DNA from: Areca catechu
Lineage: Eukaryota; Streptophyta; Magnoliopsida; Arecales; Arecaceae
NCBI GenBank assembly: GCA_021397845.1
Contig: CM038052.1
Coordinates: 132,251,854-132,315,853 of the forward strand
Direction: 5' to 3'
Length of the DNA stretch: 64,000 bases
The notes under the pieces are model-generated. The model was not told the origin of the DNA, searched no databases, and was given only the letters and a program-made list of their open reading frames with translations. Below, piece by piece: positions 33,378 to 44,286 of this stretch (position 1 is the first letter of the stretch; each line of letters opens with the position of its first letter). Both the position numbers and the translations under genes were made by a program.

Positions 33378-33776
33378 CTAGGGTCTAAATCTAAAAGACT
33401 TTTGACTCTCTAGGTTTGACCCTAGTATGGTATGCACAAGAAAATTATTAAGGATCCCTAGTAAATGCCATAAAGTATACCAGAAGTAGAGGGCAAAAGG
33501 GATGGGCTCTAAGGAGTCATGCATTCTGGTAATCTCAATAAAAGTAACCCATGGCTCTAGAAATGTGAGAAGGTTCAGGAAGGGTAGGAAATAGGAATCG
33601 GAGTCTTGGGGTGGCTTATAGAAAACATAAAACAGACCTTGGTGATTCAGGATGACCTTAAAATTTGGGCATCGTTCTATAGGTGTCATATGGTCCACTT
33701 GTTCTGGTAGATCTTGGGGCTCGCTAGGGTCAATCCCATAGTGAGGAAGGTCTGTTAAAGAGGATCCTGGGACCAT
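33378..33776 (-). CDS. Orphan ORF in GYP-D, homolog in GYP-A
   Basis: 132 codons from ATG to stop. Features in order are NFKV, HQGLFYVFYKPPQDSDSY, FLEPWVTFIEI, YFWYTLWHLLGILNNFLVH and ESQKSFRFRP. It is rich in aromatic residues, with no signal peptide, no Cys/His metal motif and no coiled coil. A matching frame at 25659-25336 in GYP-A shares the core with identical TLWHLLGI. Its place, between gag linker and chromodomain, is where protease and RT normally lie. Not found in GYP-B. I do not recognise the family with certainty; it could be part of a gag-like or accessory protein of this non-autonomous group. Confidence 0.6.
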   Translation of the reverse strand: MVPGSSLTDLPHYGIDPSEPQDLPEQVDHMTPIERCPNFKVILNHQGLFYVFYKPPQDSDSYFLPFLNLLTFLEPWVTFIEITRMHDSLEPIPFALYFWYTLWHLLGILNNFLVHTILGSNLESQKSFRFRP

Positions 33777-34340
33777 GTCTATAGTATGATGGATGTCTCT
33801 CAGGGGTGGAAGTTGATCAGGTAAAACCTATCGGGAACTTCATCCTCAATTTCTTTCCGAGCTTCAACCATCTCTTGTGGATGTTCTCTTTGGATCAGTT
33901 CATTAAGGGTTGGTTCCTGAACTCCTGTGGAAAAGACTGGTGAATCCTCATGTTTATTACTAGATGTGATCCTGGCTCGATCATTTCCTCTTCAAATTTT
34001 GTAGTGGTTCAGGATCATTTTCCTTGGATTCCTCATGATTTCACCCTCGGGCCCATCTTCTACTAAACTTGACTCATAGATGCTTTCTTTCAATTCTTTA
34101 ATGGGCTCAGGAGTTTCTTTCCTAGATTTTCAATGGTTCAACCTTCAAGTCTTCCTCAGGCTCTATAATGGGTTCGGGTTCAGTTTCAGTCGGTTCATCC
34201 ATAAGTAGGGCAAGGGCGGTGCACTGACTAGCAAAATGCTCAGGTTTATGGCACCTATAGCTGTACCTTGGAATCGGGTCTCCTCTGGACTTCAATAGCC
34301 TCACCTTGTCCCTCTACTGTATGGGGTCGATTCAGAATGG
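33777..34340 (-). pseudogene. GYP-D gag C-terminus: knuckle remnant and acidic linker
   Basis: Frame 34304-34122 has YSYRCHKPEHFASQC, a CCHC zinc knuckle whose first Cys position is Ser (pattern S-X2-C-X4-H-X4-C), then the acidic stretch TETEPEPIIEPEEDLKVEP. GYP-B has a similar knuckle, also missing the first Cys. Further acidic pieces with stops follow to 33780. Confidence 0.75.
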
Positions 34341-34687
34341 GAAGACTAAGACTGGGTCGGGCTAGGCTTGGTCGACTGGGGTCAGATCAGTTCGGCTTGG
34401 TCAACTTGGGTAAGCCTGTATATAACCTTGGGGGATCGGGGATACGGCTCTGGTTCCTAAAAGGCTCAGGTTTTGTAGGTGGGAGCTCTCTGGAAATGCT
34501 CATGGAGCCTAGTGGCTTCCTCTATGGGTCCTAGTCTGGCCTCTATTTGATCACATCTATTAGTCAACTGGTTGCTTAATTGAGTCATTGATTGAGTTAG
34601 GGCTCCAATGTCAGCTCGCAGTTGGTCCATGGTTTCGGTAGAGGGTGGAGAAGGTGGGTGAAAAGAGGTTCCTGATCTAGTGCACAT
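34341..34687 (-). pseudogene. GYP-D gag, N-terminus
   Basis: It starts at the ATG at 34687 (MCTRSGTSFHPPS) and continues with a coiled-coil-like MDQLRADIGALTQSMTQLSN and RLGPIEEATRLHEHF. A similar N-terminus exists in GYP-B (39571). The capsid core found in GYP-A and GYP-B is missing, so this gag is itself internally deleted. Confidence 0.75.
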
Positions 34688-34779
34688 GTAACAAAATGAT
34701 ACTACGACTTGATAGACCTAGGAGATCTCTCCAAATGTAAAGTCAAGAAGATGAACCTGAAAGCAGTAACTTGCCACCT

Positions 34780-34903
34780 GGCCAGGTAAGTGTAAGGTTA
34801 GTGGAGGTTCCTCTTGCTTGCCAGACACCAATTAGAAATTGGCAGGTAAGCGAACCAACCCACTTTCCTTCAGGATCTAGTCCCTGAACCACTTTCCTAG
34901 ACA
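34780..34903 (-). promoter_or_regulatory. Shared leader module, GYP-D copy
   Basis: On plus: GGCCAGGTAAGTG, GTGGAGGTTCCTCTTGCTT, AGACACCAATTAGAAATTGGC and TGAACCACTTTCCTAGACAC (successive blocks). GYP-D and copia COP-E share the TGAACCACTTT-CCTAGAC block, which GYP-A keeps only in part. Confidence 0.65.
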
Positions 34904-35305
34904 CCAGCTACTCAAGCACACACCAACAAGCAATCTAGCTTGGCTCGGCACTTGGGTCAACCCGACTTCGTGGGTGTCCCTAGCTCACTAGAGCAGATTA
35001 AACGTCTAATCGATTTAGTTAATGGCTAGGGTTCGATATGTCAGGTGGTGTTTTTGGGCTAGGGATAGGTAATGAAATCCTGACCCTATGTTAATTTGTC
35101 GCCCTTAAGATACGTTATGGAAAATGATGCACAAAAAAAAATGACTAATGAAATGACTTAAAATTTTCTTTTTTTTTTTTGTATTTTAGATGTGTGAATG
35201 CTAAACAAAATGCAGGAATTAAAATATGCCCCTAAATACAAGAAACAAGCTAGATGGATGAATGAAACAAGAGATGAGATGCTTGTTGAAATTTCAGACC
35301 TGAGA

Positions 35306-35366
35306 TTTTCTCAGGTAGTATTTCAGCTTGTAGAAATTCTACAAACTGAAATAAAATCTGAGAAAA
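35306..35366 (-). ncRNA. Leader fold-back, three perfect helices
   Basis: Arms TTTTCTCAG/CTGAGAAAA, TATTTCAG/CTGAAATA and TTGTAGAA/TTCTACAA pair in nested order, separated by small internal loops (GTAG against AAAT; C against A). About 25 bp would pair in the element RNA. It lies about 155 nt from the PBS. Related sequences occur in GYP-A and GYP-B at the same relative place. Confidence 0.65.
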
Positions 35367-35521
35367 CAGACAAAATACCTTGAATTCAATACGATCTAAC
35401 AGAATAGAAATCATGAAATTTGAATGTCTCTACAGAGAGAAACAATCCAATGATCAGACCATATACAGGATAACCAGAATGCAGAAAATGAAAGAAAACA
35501 AAATGCACTAGTCCTAGCCTT

Positions 35522-35533
35522 GCTCTGATACCA
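35522..35533 (-). other. Primer binding site of GYP-D
   Basis: Plus GCTCTGATACCA, a perfect Met-tRNA primer site in minus orientation, 4 nt from the 5' LTR. Confidence 0.9.
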
Positions 35534-35537
35534 GAAA

Positions 35538-37301
35538 TGATGTGGAACAAGGGTTAGGGCTAGGGATGCTGGGATGGATGCTTATGATGCAAGAAAGTTC
35601 TTTTCTATTTTTTTTAGGGTTTATGAATTTTTTTGTTGTTTTTCTTAGGGTTTTGATTCCCGATCACAAGCAAAGACGAGAAATAAACGAATTGCAAAAT
35701 GGAAGCTTATACTAGCAGTTCAAATCCCTAAAAAGTGAAAACAAGAATAGGATCCTGGGATTAAGAAACTCCGGTAGGACTAGCTTGAGATGCAATACCT
35801 ACTTAGGAGATAGAGAGAGCAAACCTCACACGTCTGAAGCGCCTGATGCAGAGATCGCTCAACTTGATGGATGTGGCCTGGATGCCCGAGCAGTCGAACC
35901 CGTAGAAGCACTGGCTTTCGGTCGGAAGGTCACGATGGCAAAGCCGATTGTCTCCAGTGCCCGAGATGCCAAGGAGGACCTGTAGGAAAACAAAAGAGGG
36001 ATTAGCAACAAAAGGAGAGATGTATTGAAAGAGATTGAGATGGGGTTGAGAAGGGGCTTCGAGCCTGGTGTCCGGTTGGATTTCGAAGTCGAAGAAGGAG
36101 ATAACTTGGGGCCTCGCACCCCGCAATGTCACGGAGGACGAAGGAATGTGGCCTCACACTACTCGACGTCCAGGAGGACGAAGGACTCGCGATGCCCTGG
36201 GGCGACGGACAGGTGGCCTCACACCACTCGACATCCCTGGGGACGAAGGCAACTTCACTCAAACCTAGCCTAAGAGACAAGGGTTGGAGGATAGAAAACT
36301 CAAACTTTTTTTCATTAATCATTTAATAGCTTTACAATGGAGGGGTTGGATCCTTTAAATAGGCACCCAAGGCCCATTTGAATTCAAAAATTTTCAAAAC
36401 CCTTGAACCCAAAATACAACCCAAAAGTTGGCACCCACATGAATGGGTAAGATTCTTCATGGCCGACCAAATAGAGGGAACTTTGGACATGGCATGTGGG
36501 AGGGCTTGGAGAGGGGGATTGGCCTCTTGACTTCCTTCAATTGCATGCTCATTTTGGGAAGAAAACATGGAACAAGGCTTGCTTGAAGGGATGTGCTTCC
36601 TTGGATCCTTCAACGCCCACTTTGGAGAGATTCATGGCCGACCAAATGGAGGGAGCTTTGGGCGTTGCAATGTTGAAGGCTTGGAGAGGGGAGTGTGTCA
36701 TTTGACCTTCCATTCTTGCATGAACACTTTGGGAAGAAGGCTTGGAAGAGGGCTTGCTTTGTGGCTTGGTCTCTTCAAGGATCTTCAACGCCCCATATCT
36801 TGATGGATCATGGCATGATGTGGGGGAGGGAAGAGGGGGATGATGTCTCCTCCTTCCAAGGTCGCCCAAGAGCAATTTGGCAAGGAGAGGGTGTGTGGAA
36901 TGCATGAGGGTGCCTCCTTGTTTCCTTCCCTGGATGCCCAAGTGGCAACAGATGTGGCGCCACATAGGTGGCTGAGGTGGCACCTGTGTTGGCATCTATC
37001 CAAGTGCAAGAGGTGGGTTGGCCCACAAGGACTTGACTGGATCTTGAGAGCCAGGTTGACTTCAATTGGGCTTGGGCCAATCCAAACTCAAACTCGAACC
37101 AAAAATAAATACAGGACTCAAGACCTAAACTTGACCCAAATTGGTCAAGGTACAAGACTAGACAAACTTAGACTAGGTACATGACTAAAATTATAAAATT
37201 ACTTTGGCTCAAAGCCTTATTACAGGACTCACAGAAGTGAACCCTAATCTGAGATCCACAGAGGGTTGAGGAGCCTCTATCGGATCCTGGTGCCCACACC
37301 A
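35538..37301 (-). repeat. GYP-D 5' LTR
   Basis: Near copy of 30988-32739 with scattered substitutions and a few indels (for instance a 14-bp CCCAAAATACAACC-type addition near 36410). Confidence 0.93.
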
Positions 37302-38230
37302 TAATAGTAACCAAAGAAAAAATAAAAACAAACACACTAGCTCGCAAGCTCAAATAAATTTACCAGGATTTTGATATCATGAATAAAAGTTAATTACAAG
37401 AGGTTGAGGGGTGGGATATTGATAGAGTTCCCATGCCCTCTAACTAGGGTTACACACTTGGGTTACAAGTCCTCTCCTTGCTAGGTTAGAATTACAAGTC
37501 CTAAACAAACTAGGTAGAACTCCTATCTAGGTTAGGATTTGACCTAGTCTTCTCCTTCTCCCTTCATGCTTTGACTATTCCACTTAAGGGCACCTCTTGG
37601 ACTTGGTCAATACTTCAAGGATGCCTAGGAGGGCGTGTTAAGCTTCTATGGGCAGCAAGGGGCTGGCCTAAAGGTGCTTGGGTGCATGGGCTTGGGCCTC
37701 TGGAAGCTTGGGTGGCCTGGTAGCCTGGTAGTAGGAATATTCCATGGAATCTTGTTTCTTTAGGGCATGGGTTTGGCACCTGGGCTTGATTTCTTTGGGA
37801 TAAAATGCACGTGGATCTCTGGAATCATGGAAGCCCTGGTTTAGGAATATGATCTGGCATCTGTGGAGGATCTGGGTATCTGGAGGACATCTGGAAAGAT
37901 TCAGGGTTTCTGGAAGCATCTTGGATCCTGGGTTGTCACTCAAAATCCAATGGGCTGATGTAGTGGCCTCTGACTCCTGGATGTTGCCTAGTGGAACTCT
38001 AAAATAGGGTAACCTCCTCTTTTGTAACAAAAATTGGGCTCATACTAGACTCATAACTGATGTACATGACTCAAAATATTGACTAGGTTGAGGGTTGAGA
38101 CAAATCAACTAACCTCAACTTATTACAGGACTCAATTTTAATTGATTACACAATTTTCAAAACTTTGACACATGGCTAAGTAAACCATCTAGGATCCAGT
38201 GATCTGTGTTTGATCCTGGTGTCCCCACCA

Positions 38231-38519
38231 TAATCCTTTCTCTACGATCTTGAGAGCCCTTCCTGATCTACATCGAGAGAGAGATCTATGTTGGTACAAC
38301 TGAACCTTTTCCTTCTCATAATTTCTGTCTCGTTGAATAGATCCTAGTTTATGATTGCTTCTTAACCACCAGGTCCTACTTTTAAATTACTTTATAGGTT
38401 ACTTATGCGGGTGATAGACTTATTAGTTCCTTATTGTTTCATTTGAGTTCTCCTTTAAAATCTGAAAAATATAAAAAAAAATAGTTTTAATTTTTTAATT
38501 ATTTATTTTTCTCACATCA
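38231..38519 (+). repeat. GYP-B 5' LTR, right part
   Basis: Resumes after the TSD TAATC with CTTTCTCTACGATCTTGAG, matching 45820-46096, and ends CTCACATCA. Confidence 0.9.
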
Positions 38520-38523
38520 ATTT

Positions 38524-38535
38524 TGGTACCAGAGC
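38524..38535 (+). other. Primer binding site of GYP-B
   Basis: TGGTACCAGAGC, one change from TGGTATCAGAGC, 4 nt after the 5' LTR. Confidence 0.9.
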
Positions 38536-38869
38536 AGGTTAAACTAGGGTTTAATCTCTCTTGTGTTAAAATTTTTGCAATTAGTTCTCCTTAAGTACTC
38601 GAATCGGGTCTTCACCTTGGCCATCCGGTCATAGGAAAAAGTAGGGCTGCAAGACCCTCACAACCCATTCAAATGAGATTTCCTATGGCATGTAGGGGTG
38701 CCGCTAAAGAGACCTTAAAGAAGAAAATGAAGAAATAGAATTTAATTTCTGCATCTCGGCCATCTTAGTATATAGTTTGTTGTTTTAATTATTTCTTTCT
38801 ATATAAAACTTAGAAAAATATGATTTTTATTTTGCTAGATTTTTTATAATTGAAAGTATTTTCCAGAAT

Positions 38870-38937
38870 TTTCTCACGAATTATGTCATTCTGTAGATTT
38901 TCTTCCTACCGAAATACTACCTGAGAATATTCTGTCC
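38870..38937 (+). ncRNA. Leader fold-back, GYP-B copy
   Basis: Outer arms TTCTCA (38871-38876) and TGAGAA (38932-38937). The right half GAAATACTACCTGAGAA is identical to the GYP-D sequence on its sense strand; the left half has drifted, so inner pairing is weaker. Confidence 0.5.
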
Positions 38938-39290
38938 TTTTTTAGCAAAGCCAGTTTCAGCAAATTTAGGGTTCTTCTGGTAAAAATAAAAATTAAAAAA
39001 AAATAAATAATAATTTTTTTTTTGTTATTTTAATCATTTTAGTTTGATTGCATCTAGGGTTTCATCTTGTGTGTGCATCATCTAAAGCTAATCTTAAGGG
39101 CACTCAATATCTACATAAGGGAGGGATTTCATCATCCTTCCATAGCCCATAATCCCCACCTTTGCATCAGTCCTAGCCCTAATTAAAATTAATTAGACCT
39201 AATTTCTCTATGAGCTAGGGACACCAACAGGTCGGGTTCTAAGTATTGTGTGTATGCTAGTGCACCCAATCCTCTGATTATCACTTGAAC

Positions 39291-39405
39291 CTGGTGTCTA
39301 AGGCTAGAGGTCCAGAGGCAAATGCCCTAAGCGATTTTCATGGTTTTTAATTGGGACCCTGTGAGAGCAGGGGGAGCCTCCCACAAACCCACCTCTTACC
39401 TGGCC
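39291..39405 (+). promoter_or_regulatory. Shared leader module, GYP-B copy
   Basis: The reverse complement reads GGCCAGGTAAGAGGTGGG, GTGGGAGGCTCCCCCTGCT, TCCCAATTAAAAACC and GCCTTAGACACCAGG in order. About 165 nt upstream of gag, like in GYP-A and GYP-D. Confidence 0.65.
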
Positions 39406-39570
39406 AGTGGACAGGATAATTATTGAATTGGTTGTAATTTGAGCTGACCCATTCTACTTGAGCTCTAGGTCTAGGAAACCTTAGTTCGAGTTGAGTTCTA
39501 TGTGATTATATTGCATGGCAACTAGGTCAGGCACACCCTATCAGCTGTTCAAACCCAACACAATCCACCC

Positions 39571-40896
39571 ATGGACCCTAATATGGAAAATTATTTGAGG
39601 ACAATAACTGATCAACTTACTCAGCTTACTACAAGATTTGACCAAGTGGAAGAGAGGCTAGGTAATCTTGAAGAATCCCATGCAACTAGATCAGATCATG
39701 AAATACCTAGAACCATTCACCCAGGTCAAAGTTTTGAAACCCCTCGACCCACTCCTCTAGGTCAAAGCTCTGAGACACCTAGACCCAATCCCCAAATTCC
39801 TCGAGCCCAACTCACTCCCCCGATCTAAGAGTTAAATATAGAGAACCAGCTTACCCAGGTCCAAGAGCCTAACAAAGAGAAATTACTCTGACCTAATTCC
39901 TAAACGCCACACTCCTGATGTGAATGACCAGGAAGAAAAGACTCTTATGAGCATTCGATTAAACGCACCCACATTTGAGGGTAGTTTAGATCCTAATATC
40001 TATACAGATTGGAAAAGTGATATGGACTAGTACTTTGAATGGTACGAAATGTTGGAGGAAAGAAAATTCAAATTCGCCAAGCTTAGGCTAGTTCGACAGG
40101 CTAGATTGTACTGGAGAAATGTAGAACGATTGAACGACAGAGAGGTGACCTACCTATTAGTACATGGCGAGCCATGAAGGTAAAGCTTAGGGAGAAATAC
40201 CTACCATTCTCATATGAACAAAAATTATTAGATCAATGGCAAAAATTGACTCAAGGAAATAAATCAGTAGCTGATTATATTGCCAAATTTGATGAGTTTG
40301 TTATAAGGTGTAGTGTAGTCGAGTCCAAAGCTGTCACTCTATCAAGGTTTAGAGCTGGTTTACATGAGGATATCTAGAGGGAGTTATTCTTAAGAAAAGA
40401 CATTGATTTGGGACAGGCTTACCAAATTGCTAGGGATTATGAATGATTCCAGAGGAGACCTGTTACCTATAGACCTGAGCCCAATATGTTTAATACCCCA
40501 GGAACTAGACCTAGCCCTAATCGATTTCCACCTAGCTAACCCAATCCTACTTCTTAACCAGTTTATATGGAAGATAAAGGAAAGGCACCTATGGTCCCTA
40601 GAGATCGAAATAAAAATGCACTATATTTTAAGTGCCATAAAATGGGTCATTTTGTTGTTGACTGTCCTGTACGAGCATTGCATATAGGTGAATGTGAGGA
40701 GGAGAGTGTAGAGGATATGGAAGAATTTGAAGAGGAAATTTATGAAGTGGAAGAAGACTTGGTAGAAGAGTATGAAGGAGATGAAGAGCCCATAAAGTCA
40801 TCTAACCTACTAGGAGTAGTTAGGTGTATTCTGGCTCAAACCAAAAAGAATGAGGACTGGCATAGGGCAAATATCTTTCAAACCTTATTAAGCTAG
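39571..40896 (+). pseudogene. GYP-B gag
   Basis: It starts MDPNMENYLRTITDQLTQLT (coiled-coil-like N-terminus, 86 codons open). The capsid region begins around 39950 with NAPTFEGSLDPNIYTDWKSD, then a stop, and continues YFEWYEMLEERKFKFAKLRL, then (40174-40377) YEQKLLDQWQKLTQGNKSV and VTLSRFRAGL. The zinc knuckle at about 40618-40665 reads YFKCHKMGHFVVDC, with the first Cys replaced by Tyr. An acidic tail (EEESVEDMEEFEEEIYEVEE) follows. At least four stops or shifts interrupt it. It would form the particle and bind RNA. Confidence 0.88.
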
Positions 40897-41110
40897 GTGA
40901 TAAAGTGTGCAAAATCATTATAGATAGTAGGAGTTGTGTGAATGCAATATCTACTAATGCTGTTAAGATCTTAGGCTTACCACAATACCAATTCCTAGCT
41001 CATATAAGGTATCCTGGATTGATGCTACATCAATTCCTATTAAGTTACAATGCCAGGTCCCAGTCCAAATTCAATCATACCAAGAGTATGGTGTGACGTA
41101 ATTCCAATGG
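40897..41110 (+). pseudogene. GYP-B protease
   Basis: The frame from 40905 reads CKIIIDSRSCVNAISTNAVK. This is the retropepsin active site with DSR instead of DSG, and IIDS-S-VN is typical of Ty3/gypsy. ILGLP follows. The Gly to Arg change would disable the enzyme. Confidence 0.8.
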
Positions 41111-41214
41111 GGGGTTAGTATCATCATATTAGGCAGACCATGGTTATGTGACCATGATGCAACCCTCTTTGGCCGATCGAATCATGTTCATTTAAACACC
41201 ATGATAAAAGAATT

Positions 41215-42250
41215 GTGATCAACTCGACCCAACCAAAAGACAATACTAAAAGAGGGTCTAGTCATTTAAAGGAGAAAGAACCCAGATTGAACCTAATTAC
41301 TGCTAAGGAGTTAGAACATGAAATCACTGAAGGTTCAACAGTCCGGATGCTGACTGCTAAAGAAGTTCGTGATGAACCCCTGAAAGAACATCCTAAGAAA
41401 ATTAAAGAGTTTATGGAAGAATTTAAGGATGTGTTTCTAGAAGACCTCCTTGATTGTTTACCTCCATTAAGGGACATTCAACATTCCATAGACTGTCCCA
41501 GGAGCTACCTTACCAAATTCATCTCATTATAGGATAAATCCTATTGAGCATAAGGAATTACATAGGCAAGTTGAGAATCTTCTTAGAAAAGGATTCATAA
41601 GAGAGAGCTTAAGTCCTTGTGCCGTTCCAACACTTTTGATTCCCAAGAAGGATGGCACTTGAAGAATGTGTGTCGATAGTAGAGCCATCAACAAGATTAC
41701 AGAAAAGTATAGGTTTCCAATACCCCTACTTGATGACATGCTAGACATGATGGCTAGTGCTACCATATTTTCAAAGATAGATCTTAAGAGTGGCTATCAT
41801 CAGGTTAGAATTAGGCCAGGGGATGAATGGAAGACTACATTTAAGACCAAGGATGGCTTGTATGAATGGTTAGTGATGCCTTTGGTTTATCAAACTCACC
41901 CAGTACTTTTATGAGGATTATGACTCAAGCATTGAAATCATTTATTGGAAAATTGTGGTAGTATATTTTGATGATATCCTCATATATAGTAAGAATAAAA
42001 AGGATTACTTAGACCATCTTCAGCAGGTTTGTCAAATACTTGAGGAGATAATCTTTATGCGAATTTGAAAATATAGTTTTATGACTCCAAGGATTATTTT
42101 TCTAGATTTTGTAGTAACTGCTGAAGGAGTATCGACAGACCCCGAGAATATCAAATCCATAGTTGAGTGGCCTATCCTTAAGAATATTCATGATGTTTGA
42201 AGTTTTCATGGATTAGCTACTTTCTATAAGAGATTTATTTGAGGGTTTAG
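41215..42250 (+). pseudogene. GYP-B reverse transcriptase
   Basis: Starts with the linker LKEKEPRLNLITAKE and EFKDVFLEDL, then (frame change) IRESLSPCAVPTLLIPKKDG, a stop, CVDSRAINKITEKYRFPIPL, SKIDLKSGYHQVRIRPGDEW and TFKTKDGLYEWLVMP. The catalytic box YFDDILIYS is at about 41961-41987, with both Asp kept. FVGFVVTAEGVSTDPE-like remnants follow near 42100. Frame changes near 41530 and 41880, plus stops, inactivate it. Confidence 0.9.
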
Positions 42251-42740
42251 TACGATAGTTGCACCTATTATAGACTGTATGAAGAAAGAAGCATTTGACT
42301 GGTCAAAGGAAGCCAATAGGGCTTTTGAAGAGATTAAGAATAGATTGACCCAAGCCCTAATTCTAAGGTTACCCGATTTTTTGAAAGTTTTTGAGGTAGC
42401 TTGTGACGCTTCAGGGGTAGGAATTGGAGGAGTTTTGAGTCAAGAAAATCACCTGGTTGCTTTCTTTAGCGAGAAATTGAACGATGCTAAATTAAAATAT
42501 TCTACCTATGATAAGGAATTATATACGTTGGTCCAAGCACTTAGGTATTGGCGACACTATTTGCTATTTCAAAGTTCGTATTATGTTCTGATCATGAAGC
42601 TCTTAGGTTCCTTAACTCGCAAAAGAAATTGAATTATAGGCATGGAAAATGGGTTGAATATATATAGGCCTACACTTTTATTTTAAGACATCAATCTGGT
42701 GCAGATAACAAAGTTGCTGATGCATTGAGTAGGAGGTTTG
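42251..42740 (+). pseudogene. GYP-B RNase H
   Basis: Frame 42279-42632 has FDWSKEANRAFEEIKNRLTQ, ACDASGVGIGGVLSQ (first catalytic Asp), FFSEKLNDAKLKYSTYDKEL (catalytic Glu) and LRYWRHYLL. Then, shifted, HQSGADNKVADALSRR (catalytic Asp region) runs to about 42740. This is the RNase_H-like domain typical of Ty3/gypsy pol. Confidence 0.88.
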
Positions 42741-43880
42741 TGCTCTTGAATTGTGTTAGCACTAGAGTAGTCGGATTTGAGAAATTGAAGGATGAATATG
42801 AGAACTGTGATGATTTTGGTAAAATCTATAAGGTAGTTAAACAAGGATCGACTAGCTCATATAGTGGGTACACTATTCAAGATGGTTACTTATTAAGGAC
42901 AGTAAACTATGTATTCCAAATACTTCACTTAGAGACTTCTTGATTTGGGAAACACATGCTAGAGGCTTAGCTGATATTTTGGTAGAAATAAGATAATCTT
43001 AGCATTAGAAGACCAATTCTATTGGCCAAGCCTTAAGAAAAATGTTGCTCAAATAGTAGCTAGATGTAAAACTTGTGTTATTACAAAATAGCAAAAGCAG
43101 AACACTGGCTTATATACCCTCTTCTTGTACCAGATTGTCCTTGGCAGGATCTTAACATGGACTTTGTACTTAGATTACCTAAGACCCTAAGAAAAAATGA
43201 TTCTATATTTGTAGTGGTTGATAGGTTTTCAAAGGTGGCAATTTCCTGCCTTGTTCCCAAACTTATGATGCTTCTAAGGTAGCCAAGCTATATAAAAATG
43301 AAGTAGTTAGATTGCATGGTTTACCTAGGACCATAGTATCAGATAGAGATGTATGGTTCACCAGTTACTTTTGAAAGACACTCTAGCATTTATTAAGGAT
43401 GAAACTTAAATTTTCTACAGCTTATCACCCTCAAACTGATGCCCAAACCGAGGTTGTGAATCGTAGTTTAGGAAACTTGTTAAGAAGTTTAATGGGAGAA
43501 CATACTGCCAATTGGGACCTATTACTATCAAAAGCTGAATTCGCATATAATAGTTCAATAAATAGGTCTACCGGAAGAAGTCCTTTTGAGATTGTTTATG
43601 GGTACAAACCTAAAAAACCTCTAGATCTCATTCCTTTACCCATGCATGAACATATTTCAGAATCTACTGAGTCATATGCTGAACATGTTAGAGAGTTGTA
43701 TAAAATAATAAGTCAAAAATTAATGAAAGCAACAAAACTTATAAACATATGGCTAACACAAAAAGGAGACTCAAAGAATACAACGAAGGAGACTTTGTTA
43801 TGGTTCGATTATGACCTGAATGGTTCCCACCTGGTACCATGAAAAAATTGCATGCAGTAGTGGACCATACAAAGTAATTA
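42741..43880 (+). pseudogene. GYP-B integrase
   Basis: Zinc-binding remnants: DQFYWPSLKKNVAQIVARCK then TC near 43010-43075. Catalytic core: PWQDLNMDFVLRLPKTLRKN and FVVVDRFSKVA (43140-43240), RTIVSDRDVWF (43330, second Asp), then YHPQTDAQTEVVNRSLGNLL (43424-43480, Glu motif). C-terminal part: EFAYNSSINRSTGRSPFEIV and YGYKPKKPLDLIPLP. Several frame breaks. Integrase inserts cDNA into chromatin. Confidence 0.9.
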
Positions 43881-44286
43881 AAAAATAGGACCTAATGCCT
43901 ATGCGATCGAGTTGCCACCTGAACCAGGCATTAGCAATACCTTCAACATTTGAGACCTTATAGAGTATAGGGAACCAACGTTGATTCCTAGTGAGTCATT
44001 TGGGCCTAATCCAGTCCTTGAGAGTGAACCAACCCAAGTGTGTCCACATGCCATACCACTAGTCGAGAGAGACAAGATCGAGCAGATCTTGGATGACAAG
44101 ATCATTGCTACCCGGAGCAAAGATTACCAGTGATATCTGGTTCGTTGGCAAGGACAACCTGAGTTGATGATTCTTAGATCACCAGAAAGGACTTGCAGAG
44201 AGTTGCCCCTGACTTACTAGAGTATTATCACAATAGAATTGGCCCATACATGACAGGGTTGAGTTCCTCCCACCCAGGGAGAATTG
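43881..44286 (+). pseudogene. GYP-B chromodomain and 3' end
   Basis: IEQILDDKIIATRSKDYQ, a stop, YLVRWQGQPELDDS, a stop, ITRKDLQRVAPDLLEYYHN, clearly a chromodomain. It precedes the polypurine tract (CCAGGGAGAAT) and LTR by about 60 bp. The same tail is present in GYP-A and GYP-D. Confidence 0.85.

Larger units (their letters stand above)
34688..35521 (-). other. GYP-D leader (untranslated)
   Basis: No coding sequence. Contains the shared leader module (34780-34903), GGGTGTCCCTAGCTCACTAG (near 34971-34990), and the strong fold-back at 35306-35366. Confidence 0.8.
30988..37301 (-). mobile_element. GYP-D: non-autonomous chromovirus-like element
   Basis: 6.3 kb on the minus strand. LTRs are 30988-32739 (1,752 bp) and 35538-37301 (1,764 bp), both beginning TGATGTGGAACAAGGG and ending GGTGCCCACACCA. 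They look roughly 95% alike by eye, more alike than the GYP-A pair. Flanks CAATA and TAATA form a TSD with one change. The 2.8-kb interior has PBS, leader, gag N-terminus, a zinc-knuckle remnant, acidic linker, orphan ORF and chromodomain, with no RT or integrase core. It is the innermost element of the nest. Confidence 0.93.
30352..38230 (-). mobile_element. LTR-C: solo gypsy LTR carrying GYP-D
   Basis: Begins TGATGCGGATG and ends GGTGTCCCCACCA, the same end pattern as the GYP-A and GYP-D LTRs. Removing GYP-D (30988-37301) leaves about 1,560 bp with no PBS, gag or pol, so it is a solo LTR, the product of LTR-LTR recombination. The exact 5-bp TSD TAATC supports the borders. It sits in the GYP-B 5' LTR, which continues at 38236. 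Confidence 0.9.
38536..39570 (+). other. GYP-B leader (untranslated)
   Basis: About 1 kb without coding. Holds the fold-back (38870-38937), the reverse of the GGTGTCCCT block (39216-39240), and the shared leader module in sense orientation (39291-39405). Confidence 0.8.
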
